Shown: positions 17,582 through 26,041 of the stretch, piece after piece | How the letters are laid out: every line of letters begins with the position of its first letter | Numbering within the stretch: position 1 is the first letter of the stretch | Assembly (NCBI GenBank): GCA_004102645.1 | Contig: CP034928.1 | Span: forward strand, 1,418,153-1,482,152 | Length of the DNA stretch: 64,000 nt | Direction: 5' to 3' | From: Candidatus Bipolaricaulis sibiricus | Lineage (GTDB): Bacteria > Bipolaricaulota > Bipolaricaulia > Bipolaricaulales > Bipolaricaulaceae | Made by a program: the position numbers and the translations under genes | Notes under the pieces: model-generated | Database searches by the model: none | Told to the model about the DNA's origin: nothing | What the model saw: the letters and a program-made list of their open reading frames with translations, nothing else

Positions 17582-18430
17582 ATGGCCAACATCGCGTTCG
17601 CGTTCGGGTTGACCCTGTTCGCCGGCCTGGCCACCGGAATCGGAAGCCTGGTCGCGTTGTTCGTCCGAGAGACGAATTATCGGTTCTTGTCGATCTCTAC
17701 TGGATTCTCGGCCGGTGTCATGCTCTATGTGTCGTTCGTGGAGATCTTCCTCAAGGGCGGGGAGGCGCTGGCCGCAGCGTACGGCCCGAGCACGGGGGAG
17801 TGGGTCAACGTGGCCTCGTTTTTCAGCGGGATGGCGCTCATCGCCGTCATCGACGCCATGATCCCCGGCCCGGAGAACCCCCATCAGCTCCCGTCCGTCC
17901 AGGCAACCGCCGGCGTGGCGGAACGGGCCCCGGCGCCCCCAACCGACGAGGGAACAAGAGCCCGCCTGATGCGGATGGGCCTGTTCACGGCGCTGGCGAT
18001 CGCCCTCCACAACTTCCCCGAGGGGCTCGCCACCTTCCTCGCCGCGCTCCACGATCCTACGCTGGGGATCGCGATTGCCGTCGCCCTCGCCCTCCACAAC
18101 ATCCCAGAGGGGATCAGCGTCGCGGTTCCCATCTACTACGCCACCGGGAGCCGCAGGAAGGCGTTCCTCTACTCGTTCGCAAGCGGCCTGTCAGAGCCAC
18201 TCGGAGCCGGCATCGCCTTCATCGGGCTCCGCCTCGCGTTCGGCGGCGCCAACGGTGGGTTCCCGCCCGAAGTGATGGGGATCCTGTTCACGGGCGTGGC
18301 CGGAATCATGGTCTACATCAGCCTCGACGAGCTCCTGCCCACGAGCCGGGCCTACGGCCGAGGCCACGACAGCCTTACCGGGCTCCTGGCCGGCATGGCC
18401 GTGATGGCACTGAGCCTGTTGCTCCTGTAG
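17582..18430 (+). CDS. ZIP-family metal transporter (ZupT-like)
   Basis: A 282-residue ZIP permease that moves zinc or other divalent metals into the cytoplasm. Eight hydrophobic segments are visible, with the paired metal-site motifs HNFPEG (143-148) and HNIPEG (172-177) in TM4 and TM5, and a short hydrophilic loop at 95-130 between TM3 and TM4. This pattern matches the ZupT/GufA branch. GGAGGGG lies about 5 nt before the ATG. TATACT at 17556-17561 is a plausible -10 element without a good -35. No metal-regulator site was recognised. Confidence 0.9.
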   Translation: MANIAFAFGLTLFAGLATGIGSLVALFVRETNYRFLSISTGFSAGVMLYVSFVEIFLKGGEALAAAYGPSTGEWVNVASFFSGMALIAVIDAMIPGPENPHQLPSVQATAGVAERAPAPPTDEGTRARLMRMGLFTALAIALHNFPEGLATFLAALHDPTLGIAIAVALALHNIPEGISVAVPIYYATGSRRKAFLYSFASGLSEPLGAGIAFIGLRLAFGGANGGFPPEVMGILFTGVAGIMVYISLDELLPTSRAYGRGHDSLTGLLAGMAVMALSLLLL

Positions 18431-18447
18431 CCTGATCGGGGACACGC

Positions 18448-19602
18448 TCACACACCTGCCGCGGTCCTCGCACACAACTTCTGCGCACGGAGCTCTTCGT
18501 AGATCCGTACCAGTTCGTCAACGGAAGCCTGGGCCGTGAACTCCTGTGCGCGATCCTGTGCCGAGCGCCCCATCGCGCTGCGGCGCTGTTCGTCGCTCAG
18601 CAGCTCGTGGCAACACGCCGCGAACACCCGCTCGTCCTCCGGTACCAAGACCCCGTCCCTCCCTGTCCGCAGGATGTCCCTCACCCCTGCCGCATCCACC
18701 GCCACCGCTGGCGTTCCGGCCATCATCGCTTCCAGAATCACCAGGCCTTGGCTCTCCGTCTTCGAGCCAAACACGAACAGATCGGCCTGTCGGTTCAGGT
18801 CGATCACTTTCTCCCGCGGGAGGTACCCGCAGAACGTGGTCTTGTGCTGTATCCCAAGCTCAACAGCCAGCTCCTGCAGGTCGCCTCTCCCAGGGCCATC
18901 TCCCACAATCACCAACCGAACGTCATCACGCCGCTCGAGGAGGATCCGGAACGCACGCAGTAGGAACCCGACGTTCTTCTCCTCGACCAGCCGCCCTACA
19001 AACAGAAGCAGGTAACGCTCCTCGATCCCCAACTCCGCCCGCGGGTTCGAGACCAGCGGCCGCTCGAAGTCCGCGGCATCCAGGCCGAAGGGAAGGACCC
19101 GGACCGGAACCGGCACCCCATAGCTCGCCACTTCCTGGCGGGCGAACTCGGACGGTGCGATGACAAGGTCACACCGCCGGAGGAAGAGCCGAAGCCAGCC
19201 GTCGAGGACCGCCCGGGGAAGCCCGGAAGCGATGGCCCGCCGGTACTCCTGGAGGAGCACATGGTACGTGTGGACATGCGGGATCCCTTGCGCGAGGGCC
19301 ACCCGCGCCCCGAGCAGGCCGATGGTGTACGAGGTATGGCTGTGGACGATGTCCAGGTCACGCGCCGCCCGCCGGGCAGCGCCCGTGAGCGAGTACCCGA
19401 GCCTCCAGTTGCGGCTTCGGGAGACGCCCACCGACGGAAGGCGGTACACCCCCGGACCGTGGGCGCGGTACCCCGGGTACGCCGGGGCAAACGTCACCAC
19501 ACGGTGACCCCGATCGCGGAGGATGCGCTCCATGAAACCAATCACCACTTCAATCCCACCGACATCGGGAGGGTACACGTCCGTGAACAACCCGATCTTC
19601 AT
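18448..19602 (-). CDS. GT4-family glycosyltransferase (glycolipid-synthase-like)
   Basis: A 384-residue GT4 glycosyltransferase. The N-terminus GLFTDVYPPDVGGIE, the acceptor-domain HSHTSYTIG and the donor-domain LLFVGRLVEEKNVGFLL and SKTESQGLVILEAMMAG motifs are those of the diacylglycerol glucosyltransferase and phosphatidylinositol mannosyltransferase group, so a membrane-lipid acceptor is likely. The ATG at 19602 has no ribosome binding site; TATACT lies 10 nt upstream (19613-19618). The gene is convergent with the ZIP transporter. The 19619-19908 stretch upstream shows nothing further. Confidence 0.85.
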   Translation of the reverse strand: MKIGLFTDVYPPDVGGIEVVIGFMERILRDRGHRVVTFAPAYPGYRAHGPGVYRLPSVGVSRSRNWRLGYSLTGAARRAARDLDIVHSHTSYTIGLLGARVALAQGIPHVHTYHVLLQEYRRAIASGLPRAVLDGWLRLFLRRCDLVIAPSEFARQEVASYGVPVPVRVLPFGLDAADFERPLVSNPRAELGIEERYLLLFVGRLVEEKNVGFLLRAFRILLERRDDVRLVIVGDGPGRGDLQELAVELGIQHKTTFCGYLPREKVIDLNRQADLFVFGSKTESQGLVILEAMMAGTPAVAVDAAGVRDILRTGRDGVLVPEDERVFAACCHELLSDEQRRSAMGRSAQDRAQEFTAQASVDELVRIYEELRAQKLCARTAAGV

Positions 19603-19908
19603 CTGAGGATCGAGTATACAGGCTCGATGAGGATACGCCGCCTCGCGACCTTCCTCGGCGCCGACGCCTCCGTTGACCTCAGCGCCACCTCTCGCCACCG
19701 GAGACATCTCCACCCACCACAGGCCACGGCAGACGGCGTGTCCGCGGAACAGGCTGGCCCAGGGCCACGGTGCTTCTCCTGCACCCATGGGAGGGCGACG
19801 ACAATCCAGAGCGCCATACCAGACCATCCCCCTCGGACCCGACTGGCCCCTTGCCTGCCGCGAAACCTGGACTGCCCACCGTGTGTATGTGTCTCGGAGG
19901 TGCTCATC

Positions 19909-20694
19909 ATGCGTACCATCGCGATGCTCGCGGTCATCGCCGGGTTGGGACTGGGGTCGTTGGCCCAGGCGTCGGCAACCGCAACAAGCTCGTTTTCGCC
20001 CAGCGGGGAAGCACGGGCAATCATCGGGACGTTCGTGTTCGAGCCCGGTCAGAAGCTGGCGTTGGAGCTGACCGGGGGCGATCCCTGCCCCTGCGCCTGT
20101 GGGACGATCGTGGTGAGTAGTTTCGTGGTCCTAGGCGAGGACGGCGCGGTGATCTTCGCCGATCGAATCATCCCCTACCCGGTGCCAGCGAAGACCTGGA
20201 TCGGACGCTGGGATCTCGTGAACGCTAACTCGGAACCCGTTCCCGAGGGCAGGTACATCGCTCTTGTCAGGACTTCGCTCGGTGAGTTCGGGGTCGAGCT
20301 CCAAGTGTCTGCAGCGGGTACAGGATGCCTGGCCCGGTGGACCCAGGCCGAGGCCACGATCTGCGGGATTGGACTCGCGCTGTACCGGCTCGTGGACGAG
20401 GATGATGATCAAGCCGCAGTCACCCTTTGCTCAGGAGAACGGCTGATGATCGCACTGCCCGGCAACCCCACCACGGGCTACGGATGGGAGATCGACGATG
20501 AACCGCTCATGTTGCAGCGTGCCGATGGTCTCGACTACCGTCCGAGCTCCGGGCTCATCGGCTCAGGTGGAACGTTCTACTTCCGATACGAGGCGGTGAA
20601 GTCGGGCACCGGCCGACTCGAGTTGGCGTACCGGCGTCCGTGGGAGGTTGTGCCCCCCCAACAGACGTTCTCCATCTCCGTGACCGTGGAGTAG
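19909..20694 (+). CDS. secreted chagasin-like protease inhibitor (I42 family)
   Basis: A 261-residue exported protein. Residues 1-22 form a signal peptide ending LAQASA. Residues 40-140 form a beta-rich region with CPCACG and may be a BsuPI-like intracellular protease inhibitor domain. Residues 170-260 form a chagasin/I42 domain with its three inhibitory loops: GNPTTGYGW (185-193), GGTFYF (220-225) and RRPW (242-245). Such domains block papain-like cysteine peptidases. GGAGGT is 7 nt before the ATG. Two inhibitor-like domains in one chain is notable; the first assignment is tentative. Confidence 0.8.
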   Translation: MRTIAMLAVIAGLGLGSLAQASATATSSFSPSGEARAIIGTFVFEPGQKLALELTGGDPCPCACGTIVVSSFVVLGEDGAVIFADRIIPYPVPAKTWIGRWDLVNANSEPVPEGRYIALVRTSLGEFGVELQVSAAGTGCLARWTQAEATICGIGLALYRLVDEDDDQAAVTLCSGERLMIALPGNPTTGYGWEIDDEPLMLQRADGLDYRPSSGLIGSGGTFYFRYEAVKSGTGRLELAYRRPWEVVPPQQTFSISVTVE

Positions 20695-20719
20695 CGCTCG
20701 ACGTCCCGTCGGCGCCGGC

Positions 20720-20748
20720 TTGCCAGGGGACCTGGCGCTGGTCATACT
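20720..20748 (+). promoter_or_regulatory. promoter of the secreted protein at 20754
   Basis: TTGCCA (20720-20725) and CATACT (20743-20748) are 17 nt apart, and the ATG follows after 5 nt, implying a leaderless transcript. No Shine-Dalgarno sequence is present. Confidence 0.6.
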
Positions 20749-20753
20749 CCACC

Positions 20754-21854
20754 ATGGCCGACAGGGCGTGGTTGTGGGTGGCTGTTCTCTTCGTCCTCGT
20801 GTCCACGGGCGGTGTGGCGGGCCCACTCGAGGACGTGTTGCGGTTGACCCCTGTCTTGTTCGAGAGCCCATTCATCGCGTTCACGTACTGGGCCCGGATC
20901 CGCGCCGACGAGGGGCTCGACGACCTCACAAGCCAGAGCCCGATCGAGGAACGCTGGGCGCTCGTCCGGTCCACCACCGAACGCCACGCGGCCCCATCCG
21001 CGTTCGGTTCGAGCCGTCTTGCCGTCCACGCCGGGGTGTGGGGCTGGGACGTGGCCGACCACGTGTGGGAGGCGTGCCTGGTTCTCGACGCCCTTCCCCC
21101 ACTGTGGCTGGTCCACGTCGGCCCGGGGGTGGACCTCGACGCACTGGCAGCGCGATTCCGCGACCGGGGGTTCACTAGGGAGGACTTGTCAGGGGTCGCT
21201 GTGTTCCACCATCCCCTCGACCTCACCGCCGACTGGTTGCGGGCAACAGAGCTTGCGATCCTCAACACGGCGATCCTTTTCGGGGAACGGCTTCTTGTCA
21301 TGTGCTCGGCCCCGGGCGGGGTCGAGGCGGTCCTCGCGGCGCGGGCAGGGGAGCTCGCTTCGTGGGCGGAGGTCCCGTGGGCGGCGTCGCTGGCTCAGGT
21401 CCTCGACCGCGCGTCGGGCGCGGTGCTCCTCCTCGGCCCGGCGACCTGTCTCAGCTTTTCCGCAGCAGATGTGCTGGCAACCCTGATCGCTTCACCGCCG
21501 AACGAAGCTGCCCGCCGGTTCAAGGCGCTGCTCGAGGCCGGCCCTCCGCTCCACCCCTACGTGGGGTTTGCAGCCGGCTACGAGGTCGAGGACGGTGAGC
21601 CCGTCGGGCTGTTCGTCCTCCACTACCTGGACGGGGAGTCGGCCCGCGCCGACCTCTCCGCGCGGACAGCGCTCGCCGAAGAGGGGGTGTCCCTCGTCAC
21701 GCGGGTGCTGTACCGGGAGGGCACGTTCACCGTGCGCGCGGCGTCCGTGGAGGGGACGAGCGTCGTCCTGCGCGTGGATCCGACGAATGGCCAGCCGTCG
21801 CGTGTCTTCTCCATGGTCCACGCACGCGACCTCACCTTCGCCCTCTGCCCGTAG
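20754..21854 (+). CDS. secreted protein of unknown function
   Basis: I do not recognise this 366-residue protein. Residues 1-22 look like a signal peptide (hydrophobic LWVAVLFVLVST, then GGVAG). The rest is alpha/beta with few cysteines and ends in a beta-rich section with the block VLRVDPTNGQPSRVF. Overall the pattern recalls periplasmic or surface-exposed DUF proteins, but no catalytic motif is evident. It lies between the protease-inhibitor gene and thyX on the same strand with its own promoter; the 9-nt gap to thyX suggests co-transcription of that gene too. Confidence 0.7.
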   Translation: MADRAWLWVAVLFVLVSTGGVAGPLEDVLRLTPVLFESPFIAFTYWARIRADEGLDDLTSQSPIEERWALVRSTTERHAAPSAFGSSRLAVHAGVWGWDVADHVWEACLVLDALPPLWLVHVGPGVDLDALAARFRDRGFTREDLSGVAVFHHPLDLTADWLRATELAILNTAILFGERLLVMCSAPGGVEAVLAARAGELASWAEVPWAASLAQVLDRASGAVLLLGPATCLSFSAADVLATLIASPPNEAARRFKALLEAGPPLHPYVGFAAGYEVEDGEPVGLFVLHYLDGESARADLSARTALAEEGVSLVTRVLYREGTFTVRAASVEGTSVVLRVDPTNGQPSRVFSMVHARDLTFALCP

Positions 21855-21863
21855 CAGAACACC

Positions 21864-22448
21864 ATGCACCTGCAACTGATTGCCATCACCCCAGACGCCG
21901 AGGCCCTGATCGCCCGCTGCGCGCGGGTGAGCCATCGCAGCGAGGGCACCGGGCTGGAGAGCGACCGCGAGCTCATTCGGCGCCTGATCAAGCTCGGGCA
22001 CGAGTCGGTGCTTGAGCACGCCGTGGCCACGTTCGCCATCTCCGGGGTCTCCCGAGCGTGCGCGAACCAGCTCACCCGCCACCGCCTGGCGAGCTTTGTC
22101 CAGGAGTCCCAGCGGTACGTGGACGTCCGGGACCGCCCCCTCGTCCGACCGCCCTCGTTCTCGGACGAGGACTGGCAGGAAGCCCGTCGGCTCTACGCCG
22201 ACGCCCTCACCCTGTACGAGGGCCTCGTTGCCCGAGGGGTCGCCAGAGAGGACGCCCGGTTCGTCCTGCCGATTGGGGCCGCGACGCAACTCGTCCTCAC
22301 GGCCAACTTCCGCGAGTTGCGGCACATCCTCCGCCTCCGTCTGGCCCGAAGCGCTCAGTGGGAGATCCGCGAACTGGGCCGCCGCATGCTGACCATCCTC
22401 CTCGACCACGTCCCGAGCGTGTTCGAGGACCTGGGAGGAGAGTCATGA
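21864..22448 (+). CDS. thyX: flavin-dependent thymidylate synthase
   Basis: ThyX makes dTMP from dUMP using FAD, NADPH and methylene-tetrahydrofolate. The 194-residue product has the diagnostic RHRxxSxxxxSxR motif at residues 72-84 (RHRLASFVQESQR) and the LPIGAATQ block. No ThyA is present nearby. Its stop codon overlaps the start of dcd (ATGA), so two successive steps of dTMP supply are made in one coupled unit. Confidence 0.95.
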   Translation: MHLQLIAITPDAEALIARCARVSHRSEGTGLESDRELIRRLIKLGHESVLEHAVATFAISGVSRACANQLTRHRLASFVQESQRYVDVRDRPLVRPPSFSDEDWQEARRLYADALTLYEGLVARGVAREDARFVLPIGAATQLVLTANFRELRHILRLRLARSAQWEIRELGRRMLTILLDHVPSVFEDLGGES

Positions 22449-23005
22449 AGGGACAACCCCTATCCGACCGCGAGATCACGATGCTCTGCGCCGGGCCCCG
22501 CCCGATGCTTTCCCCGTTCGTCCCCCACCAGGAGGGCAAGCCGTCCTACGGCCTGTCCTCGTTCGGGTACGACCTTCGGCTGGGAACCCGGTTCCTCGTT
22601 CCCCTCGGGGGCGTGAACGCGGTCCTCGACCCGGTGAACTTCCCCCGGGACCACTTCCGGGAGGTGGTAGCCGAGACCACGTTCGACCTCGCTCCCCACT
22701 CCCAGGTCCTCGCCGAAAGCGTCGAGGCATTCGAGATGCCCGACGACGTCATGGGGCTCGCGTTCGGGAAGTCGAGCTACGCTCGGTGTGGGCTCCTGTG
22801 CAACCTGACCCCCGTCGAGCCCTCGTGGCGCGGGCGGCTGACCCTGGAACTGGCTAACCTATCCCCGCTCCCAATCCGGCTCCACGTCGGGCAGGGAATC
22901 GCCCAGGTCGTGTTCTTCCGGGGCGAGCGCCCCGCGCGCACGTACGAGGAGAAGGAGGCGGGGAGAGCGTACCAGGGCCAAGAGGGCGTGACCCTCCCCC
23001 GTTGA
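22445..23005 (+). CDS. dcd: dCTP deaminase
   Basis: dCTP deaminase of the dUTPase fold, converting dCTP to dUTP. The 186-residue product has GKSSYARCGLL (108-118), the substrate-contact region TPVEPSW and the catalytic glutamate in RLTLELAN (Glu135), plus the C-terminal AYQGQ block. It is translationally coupled to thyX. No dUTPase gene is present in the window, so a bifunctional deaminase/dUTPase is possible, but I cannot decide this from the sequence. Confidence 0.92.
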   Translation: MKGQPLSDREITMLCAGPRPMLSPFVPHQEGKPSYGLSSFGYDLRLGTRFLVPLGGVNAVLDPVNFPRDHFREVVAETTFDLAPHSQVLAESVEAFEMPDDVMGLAFGKSSYARCGLLCNLTPVEPSWRGRLTLELANLSPLPIRLHVGQGIAQVVFFRGERPARTYEEKEAGRAYQGQEGVTLPR

Positions 23006-23032
23006 GGGGTCATCCCCTCGCGGACCGGAGCG

Positions 23033-24079
23033 TCAGGGCGCGCCAACGCCCTGCGCCCGAAGCCACCCCGGATACTCCGTGGCCAGCCAGTCCGCGAAGC
23101 GCTTCCCCGTCGGAGTAAGCCCGTTCTCGTCGTAGAGGGCGTAGGCGCGGTTGTCGCGATGGGTTGGGGGATGAAAGAGAACGTGAACGCCGAACAGATC
23201 CCCCGGCTTCAGGCTCCAGAGGACCTGCGTCCAGAGCGCTGCTGCCTGCTCCAGCCCCTCCGGGGTTGGAGCGGCAAAGTAGTACCCCGACTCGGTGATC
23301 GCCACGGGAAGATGGGCGAACTCGGCGATGAAGGCGAACTCCTCCGAGGCCACGTCCTCCCCATGGGGGCTCTTCCCCCGGTAGATGTGGAACGTCACCC
23401 CGTCGTACAAGGACGGGTCCTCGTTCCACGCCTCCCGGAGGAGCCCGTTCCAGTGCCGCCGGTAGGCGTCGGTGGCGCGGCCCGTGTAGCTTGCCGCGCA
23501 GGCGTAGACGGGGATCCCGAACTCCCGCAACGGGGGAACCCATGTCCGCAGGATCTCCACGTAGTCCTCGGCGCTGATCACCCGCGTGACCCCCAGCTCG
23601 CCTACGCGCCCTAGACGGTACTTCTCGAGGTACACCTCGTTCCCAAGTTCGAGCATCGCGAGGTCCAGTCCCTGCCCCACGAGCCGAGCGATGAACGCCC
23701 ATTGGCTGGCGAGGGTGTCGTTCACGTTGACGAGGTAGATGAACGAGACCCCGTGCTCCTCCTGCATCCGAAGGAGCTCGTCGATCTCCCGATCGGCGAC
23801 AACGCTCCACCGGCCCGCGACCGGCCGAAGCGCAGGGGGCACGGCTTCCAGACTCGGGTAGGTGGACATCCCCCGGCTTCCCCCCCACACCCGCAGGTAC
23901 CCGATCCCCGGAATCCACGGCTCGATAAGGTGGAACGGGGTGTTGAGCGGGCGGGTGTTCACGATCACCCCCCGCTCAGGACAGAGCCCGGGGCAGCCAG
24001 AGGCCCCCTCGCCCTCACAGACGAAGAGACCCACGCCGAAAAGGACACCCCACAGCGCAAGCCGCATGGCGATCGTCAC
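23033..24079 (-). CDS. secreted clan GH-A-like glycoside hydrolase
   Basis: A 348-residue exported protein with a (beta/alpha)8 barrel pattern. Residues 1-27 form a signal peptide. The clan GH-A catalytic pair is visible: acid/base Glu148 in MLELGNEVY (the Asn-Glu pair) and nucleophile Glu263 in VAITESGYY. RVWGG, TFHIY and the aromatic HPPTHRD loop also fit. The subfamily and substrate cannot be named. I chose GTG 24079 because TACGAT lies exactly 6 nt upstream; an ATG four codons later (24067) gives nearly the same signal peptide. It is convergent with dcd and divergent from the flavodoxin. Confidence 0.75.
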   Translation of the reverse strand: MTIAMRLALWGVLFGVGLFVCEGEGASGCPGLCPERGVIVNTRPLNTPFHLIEPWIPGIGYLRVWGGSRGMSTYPSLEAVPPALRPVAGRWSVVADREIDELLRMQEEHGVSFIYLVNVNDTLASQWAFIARLVGQGLDLAMLELGNEVYLEKYRLGRVGELGVTRVISAEDYVEILRTWVPPLREFGIPVYACAASYTGRATDAYRRHWNGLLREAWNEDPSLYDGVTFHIYRGKSPHGEDVASEEFAFIAEFAHLPVAITESGYYFAAPTPEGLEQAAALWTQVLWSLKPGDLFGVHVLFHPPTHRDNRAYALYDENGLTPTGKRFADWLATEYPGWLRAQGVGAP

Positions 24080-24085
24080 CCCTCG

Positions 24086-24114
24086 ATCGTACCGGCCCTC
24101 GCCCCCCGTGGCAG
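24086..24114 (-). promoter_or_regulatory. leaderless promoter of the glycoside hydrolase gene
   Basis: On the minus strand CTGCCA (24109-24114) and TACGAT (24086-24091) are 17 nt apart, and the GTG start codon follows after exactly 6 nt. No Shine-Dalgarno sequence precedes either candidate start. Confidence 0.55.
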
Positions 24115-24172
24115 GACGCGCAGGTCGGGCTACACTGCGCCGGGAGAGACGGGGGTCCTCCCAGGAGGTCCG

Positions 24173-24640
24173 ATGAAGACAGCCGTAGTGTACTACAGCC
24201 GCTTCGGGACGACGCGAATCGTTGCCACCGCGCTCGCCCAGGAGCTGGGGGCCGAGGTGCGGGAGATCAAGGCCGTGCGCGAGTGTGGGTTCATGGGGAT
24301 GGGCTTTCGCTCCGTGTTCGGGATCCGGATGCCGATTCGGCCGATGAACCTCGACTTCGCGGGGGTGGAGCGGGTTGTCCTCTGCACGCCGATCTGGGCG
24401 GGGAAGCCCGCCAACCCGGCGCGGACGTTCCTTCAGGAAGCGAAGCTCGAAGGGAAGAAGCTCGCCATCGCCTTCACCACCGGCGGCGGGGAGACCGGGC
24501 CTGCCCTGGAGGCAGTCCGGAAGCTCGCGGCGGGGAAGGGGGTCGAGGTCAAGCTCCTCGGGGCGATCGTCACCCGCAACAAGGACGAAGGGAAGCTCCG
24601 CGCTGAAGGGAAGGGACTTGCGGGCAAGCTGGCGGGCTGA
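24173..24640 (+). CDS. flavodoxin-family protein
   Basis: A 155-residue flavodoxin-fold protein, probably an FMN-binding electron carrier or quinone reductase-like protein. The phosphate-binding loop is YYSRFGTTRIVA near residue 7, and CTPIWAGKPANPARTFL and AFTTGGGETG match the second and third flavin loops. It starts with ATG behind AGGAGGT. TACACT at 24131-24136 is a candidate -10 element. The saccharopine-dehydrogenase-like gene follows 15 nt downstream, so the two probably form an operon. Confidence 0.85.
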   Translation: MKTAVVYYSRFGTTRIVATALAQELGAEVREIKAVRECGFMGMGFRSVFGIRMPIRPMNLDFAGVERVVLCTPIWAGKPANPARTFLQEAKLEGKKLAIAFTTGGGETGPALEAVRKLAAGKGVEVKLLGAIVTRNKDEGKLRAEGKGLAGKLAG

Positions 24641-24655
24641 GCGAGGAGGTCCAGA

Positions 24656-25825
24656 GTGGGCTACCGGTACGTGGTCGTCGGGGCGGGGCGGCAGGGCGTG
24701 GCCGCCGCGTACGACCTCGCCCGGCACGGCGAGGCAGAGCAGATCACGCTCCTCGACCGCGACCTTGCGATCGCGCGCGCCGGGGCAGAGCGGCTGAACC
24801 GGCTTCTCAGCCGACGGGTGGCGGAAGCGCGGGTGGGGGACGCCGCGCAGCCCGAGGCGCTCGCCCCACTTCTGGCGGCGGCCGATGGGCTCTTGTCCGC
24901 GGCGTCATACCGGTTGAACCTCGGGCTGGCCCGGCTCGCGGTCGAAACGCGGACGCACATGGTCGACCTCGGAGGCCACACAGGGATCGTCCGCCACGAG
25001 CTCGCCCTCGACCCCGACGCCAAGCGGGCAGGGATCGCCCTCGTGCCCGACTGCGGGATGGGGCCGGGGATGAACGTGACCCTCGCCCTGGCGGCGATCG
25101 CCCTCCTCGACCGCGCGGAGGAAGTCCGGATCTACGATGGCGGCCTTCCCGAGCAGCCGCAGCCGCCGTGGAACTACGCCCTGTTCTTCAGCGCCGAGGG
25201 GCTGGTGAACGAGTACGAGGGCGAAGCGTACTTCCTCCGGGCGGGCGAGGTCACCCCGGTTCCCGCGCTCACCGACCTTGAGGAGCTGGAGATCCCTCCG
25301 CTGGGGCGGCTGGAGGCGTTCGTGACCTCGGGCGGGCTCTCCACGATGCCGTGGACGTTCGCGGGGAAGCTCCGGGTCCTCGAGAACAAGACCCTCCGCT
25401 ACCCTGGCCACTGTCACCTCGTTCGCGGCGTCCGCACGTTGGGGTTGTTCAGCCGGGAGCCGATCCCCGTGGGGAACAGCACGGTCGTCCCGCGGGACCT
25501 CTTGATCGCCCTCTTCGACCGCTCCCTCGCCGACCCAGACGCCCGAGATGTGTGCCTGATCCACGTCCGGGCGCGGGGGACGCAGAACGGCCAGCCGGCC
25601 GAGGCCCGGGTGAACCTCGTCGACCGCTACGACCCCCAGACCGGGTTCCGGGCGATGGAGAAGCTCACCGGCTGGCACGCCGCGCTCGTCCTCGCGCTCG
25701 CCGTGCGGGGGGAGATCCCACCCGGGGCGACCCCGATCGAGCGCGCCCTCCCCGGAGACCGGTTCCTCGCCGAGGCCCCGGCGCGGGGCTGGCGGGTCGA
25801 GCAGTCCGTCGGCCCGGCGGGGTAG
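24656..25825 (+). CDS. saccharopine dehydrogenase-family oxidoreductase
   Basis: A 389-residue NAD(P)-dependent oxidoreductase of the saccharopine dehydrogenase family. The N-terminal Rossmann motif VVVGAGRQGVAAAYDL (6-21) is clear, and the catalytic-domain blocks DLGGHTGIV, DCGMGPGMNV and GGLSTMPWTF resemble lysine 6-dehydrogenase-like members. The true substrate is unknown. It starts with GTG behind GAGGAGGT at 5-6 nt and follows the flavodoxin gene. Confidence 0.85.
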   Translation: MGYRYVVVGAGRQGVAAAYDLARHGEAEQITLLDRDLAIARAGAERLNRLLSRRVAEARVGDAAQPEALAPLLAAADGLLSAASYRLNLGLARLAVETRTHMVDLGGHTGIVRHELALDPDAKRAGIALVPDCGMGPGMNVTLALAAIALLDRAEEVRIYDGGLPEQPQPPWNYALFFSAEGLVNEYEGEAYFLRAGEVTPVPALTDLEELEIPPLGRLEAFVTSGGLSTMPWTFAGKLRVLENKTLRYPGHCHLVRGVRTLGLFSREPIPVGNSTVVPRDLLIALFDRSLADPDARDVCLIHVRARGTQNGQPAEARVNLVDRYDPQTGFRAMEKLTGWHAALVLALAVRGEIPPGATPIERALPGDRFLAEAPARGWRVEQSVGPAG

Positions 25826-25866
25826 CCGTCCGTCACGGCCAGTCTCTCCCACTGGAGGCGCACCCG

Positions 25867-25895
25867 TTGCGCCTCGGTCCCCGGCGGGGTAAGCT
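25867..25895 (+). promoter_or_regulatory. promoter of the fluoride riboswitch operon
   Basis: TTGCGC (25867-25872) and TAAGCT (25890-25895) are separated by 17 nt. The predicted start of transcription near 25902 is immediately before the riboswitch aptamer, as expected for a leader RNA. Confidence 0.6.
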
Positions 25896-25906
25896 CGGTC
25901 CAATCT

Positions 25907-25955
25907 CGGGGATGGAGTCCCCCGTGAACCGCCCTCAAGGCTGATGACTCCTGCC
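25907..25955 (+). promoter_or_regulatory. fluoride riboswitch (crcB motif) aptamer
   Basis: The leader RNA matches the crcB-motif fluoride aptamer in order and spacing: GGGGATGGAGTC (25908-25919), CCCC, AACCGCC (25927-25933), then GGCTGATGACTCCTGCC (25939-25955). P1 pairs GGAGTC (25914-25919) with GACTCC (25946-25951). The 5' GGGG (25908-25911) pairs with CCCC (25920-25923) as the pseudoknot. GCC/GGC closes the small hairpin around CTCAA. The same conserved words (GATG, AA-C-GCC, GGCTGATG, CTC) occur in the Thermotoga petrophila aptamer. Fluoride binding with Mg2+ should stabilise P1 and switch the downstream genes on. Confidence 0.87.
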
Positions 25956-25979
25956 GCGATCGGGGGGACGGCAGGAGTC
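25946..25979 (+). terminator. riboswitch expression-platform hairpin
   Basis: GACTCCTGCCG (25946-25956) is the exact reverse complement of CGGCAGGAGTC (25969-25979), an 11-bp stem with a 12-nt loop. Its 5' arm is the same strand that closes P1 of the fluoride aptamer, so aptamer and hairpin exclude each other. This is the usual off-state terminator arrangement, though no clear U tract follows directly. Confidence 0.7.
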
Positions 25980-25988
25980 CCGTGATCG

Positions 25989-26014
25989 CCCTGCTCGGCA
26001 GGGTTCTCTCTTGC
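25989..26014 (+). terminator. second leader hairpin with pyrimidine-rich tail
   Basis: CCCTGC, loop TCG and GCAGGG (25989-26003) form a 6-bp stem followed by the T-rich TTCTCTCTTG. This looks like a weak intrinsic terminator. It could complete the riboswitch platform or end transcripts from the upstream dehydrogenase gene. Confidence 0.45.
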
Positions 26015-26041
26015 CTCCCGGTCGCGCCCAAGGAGCTCGAC

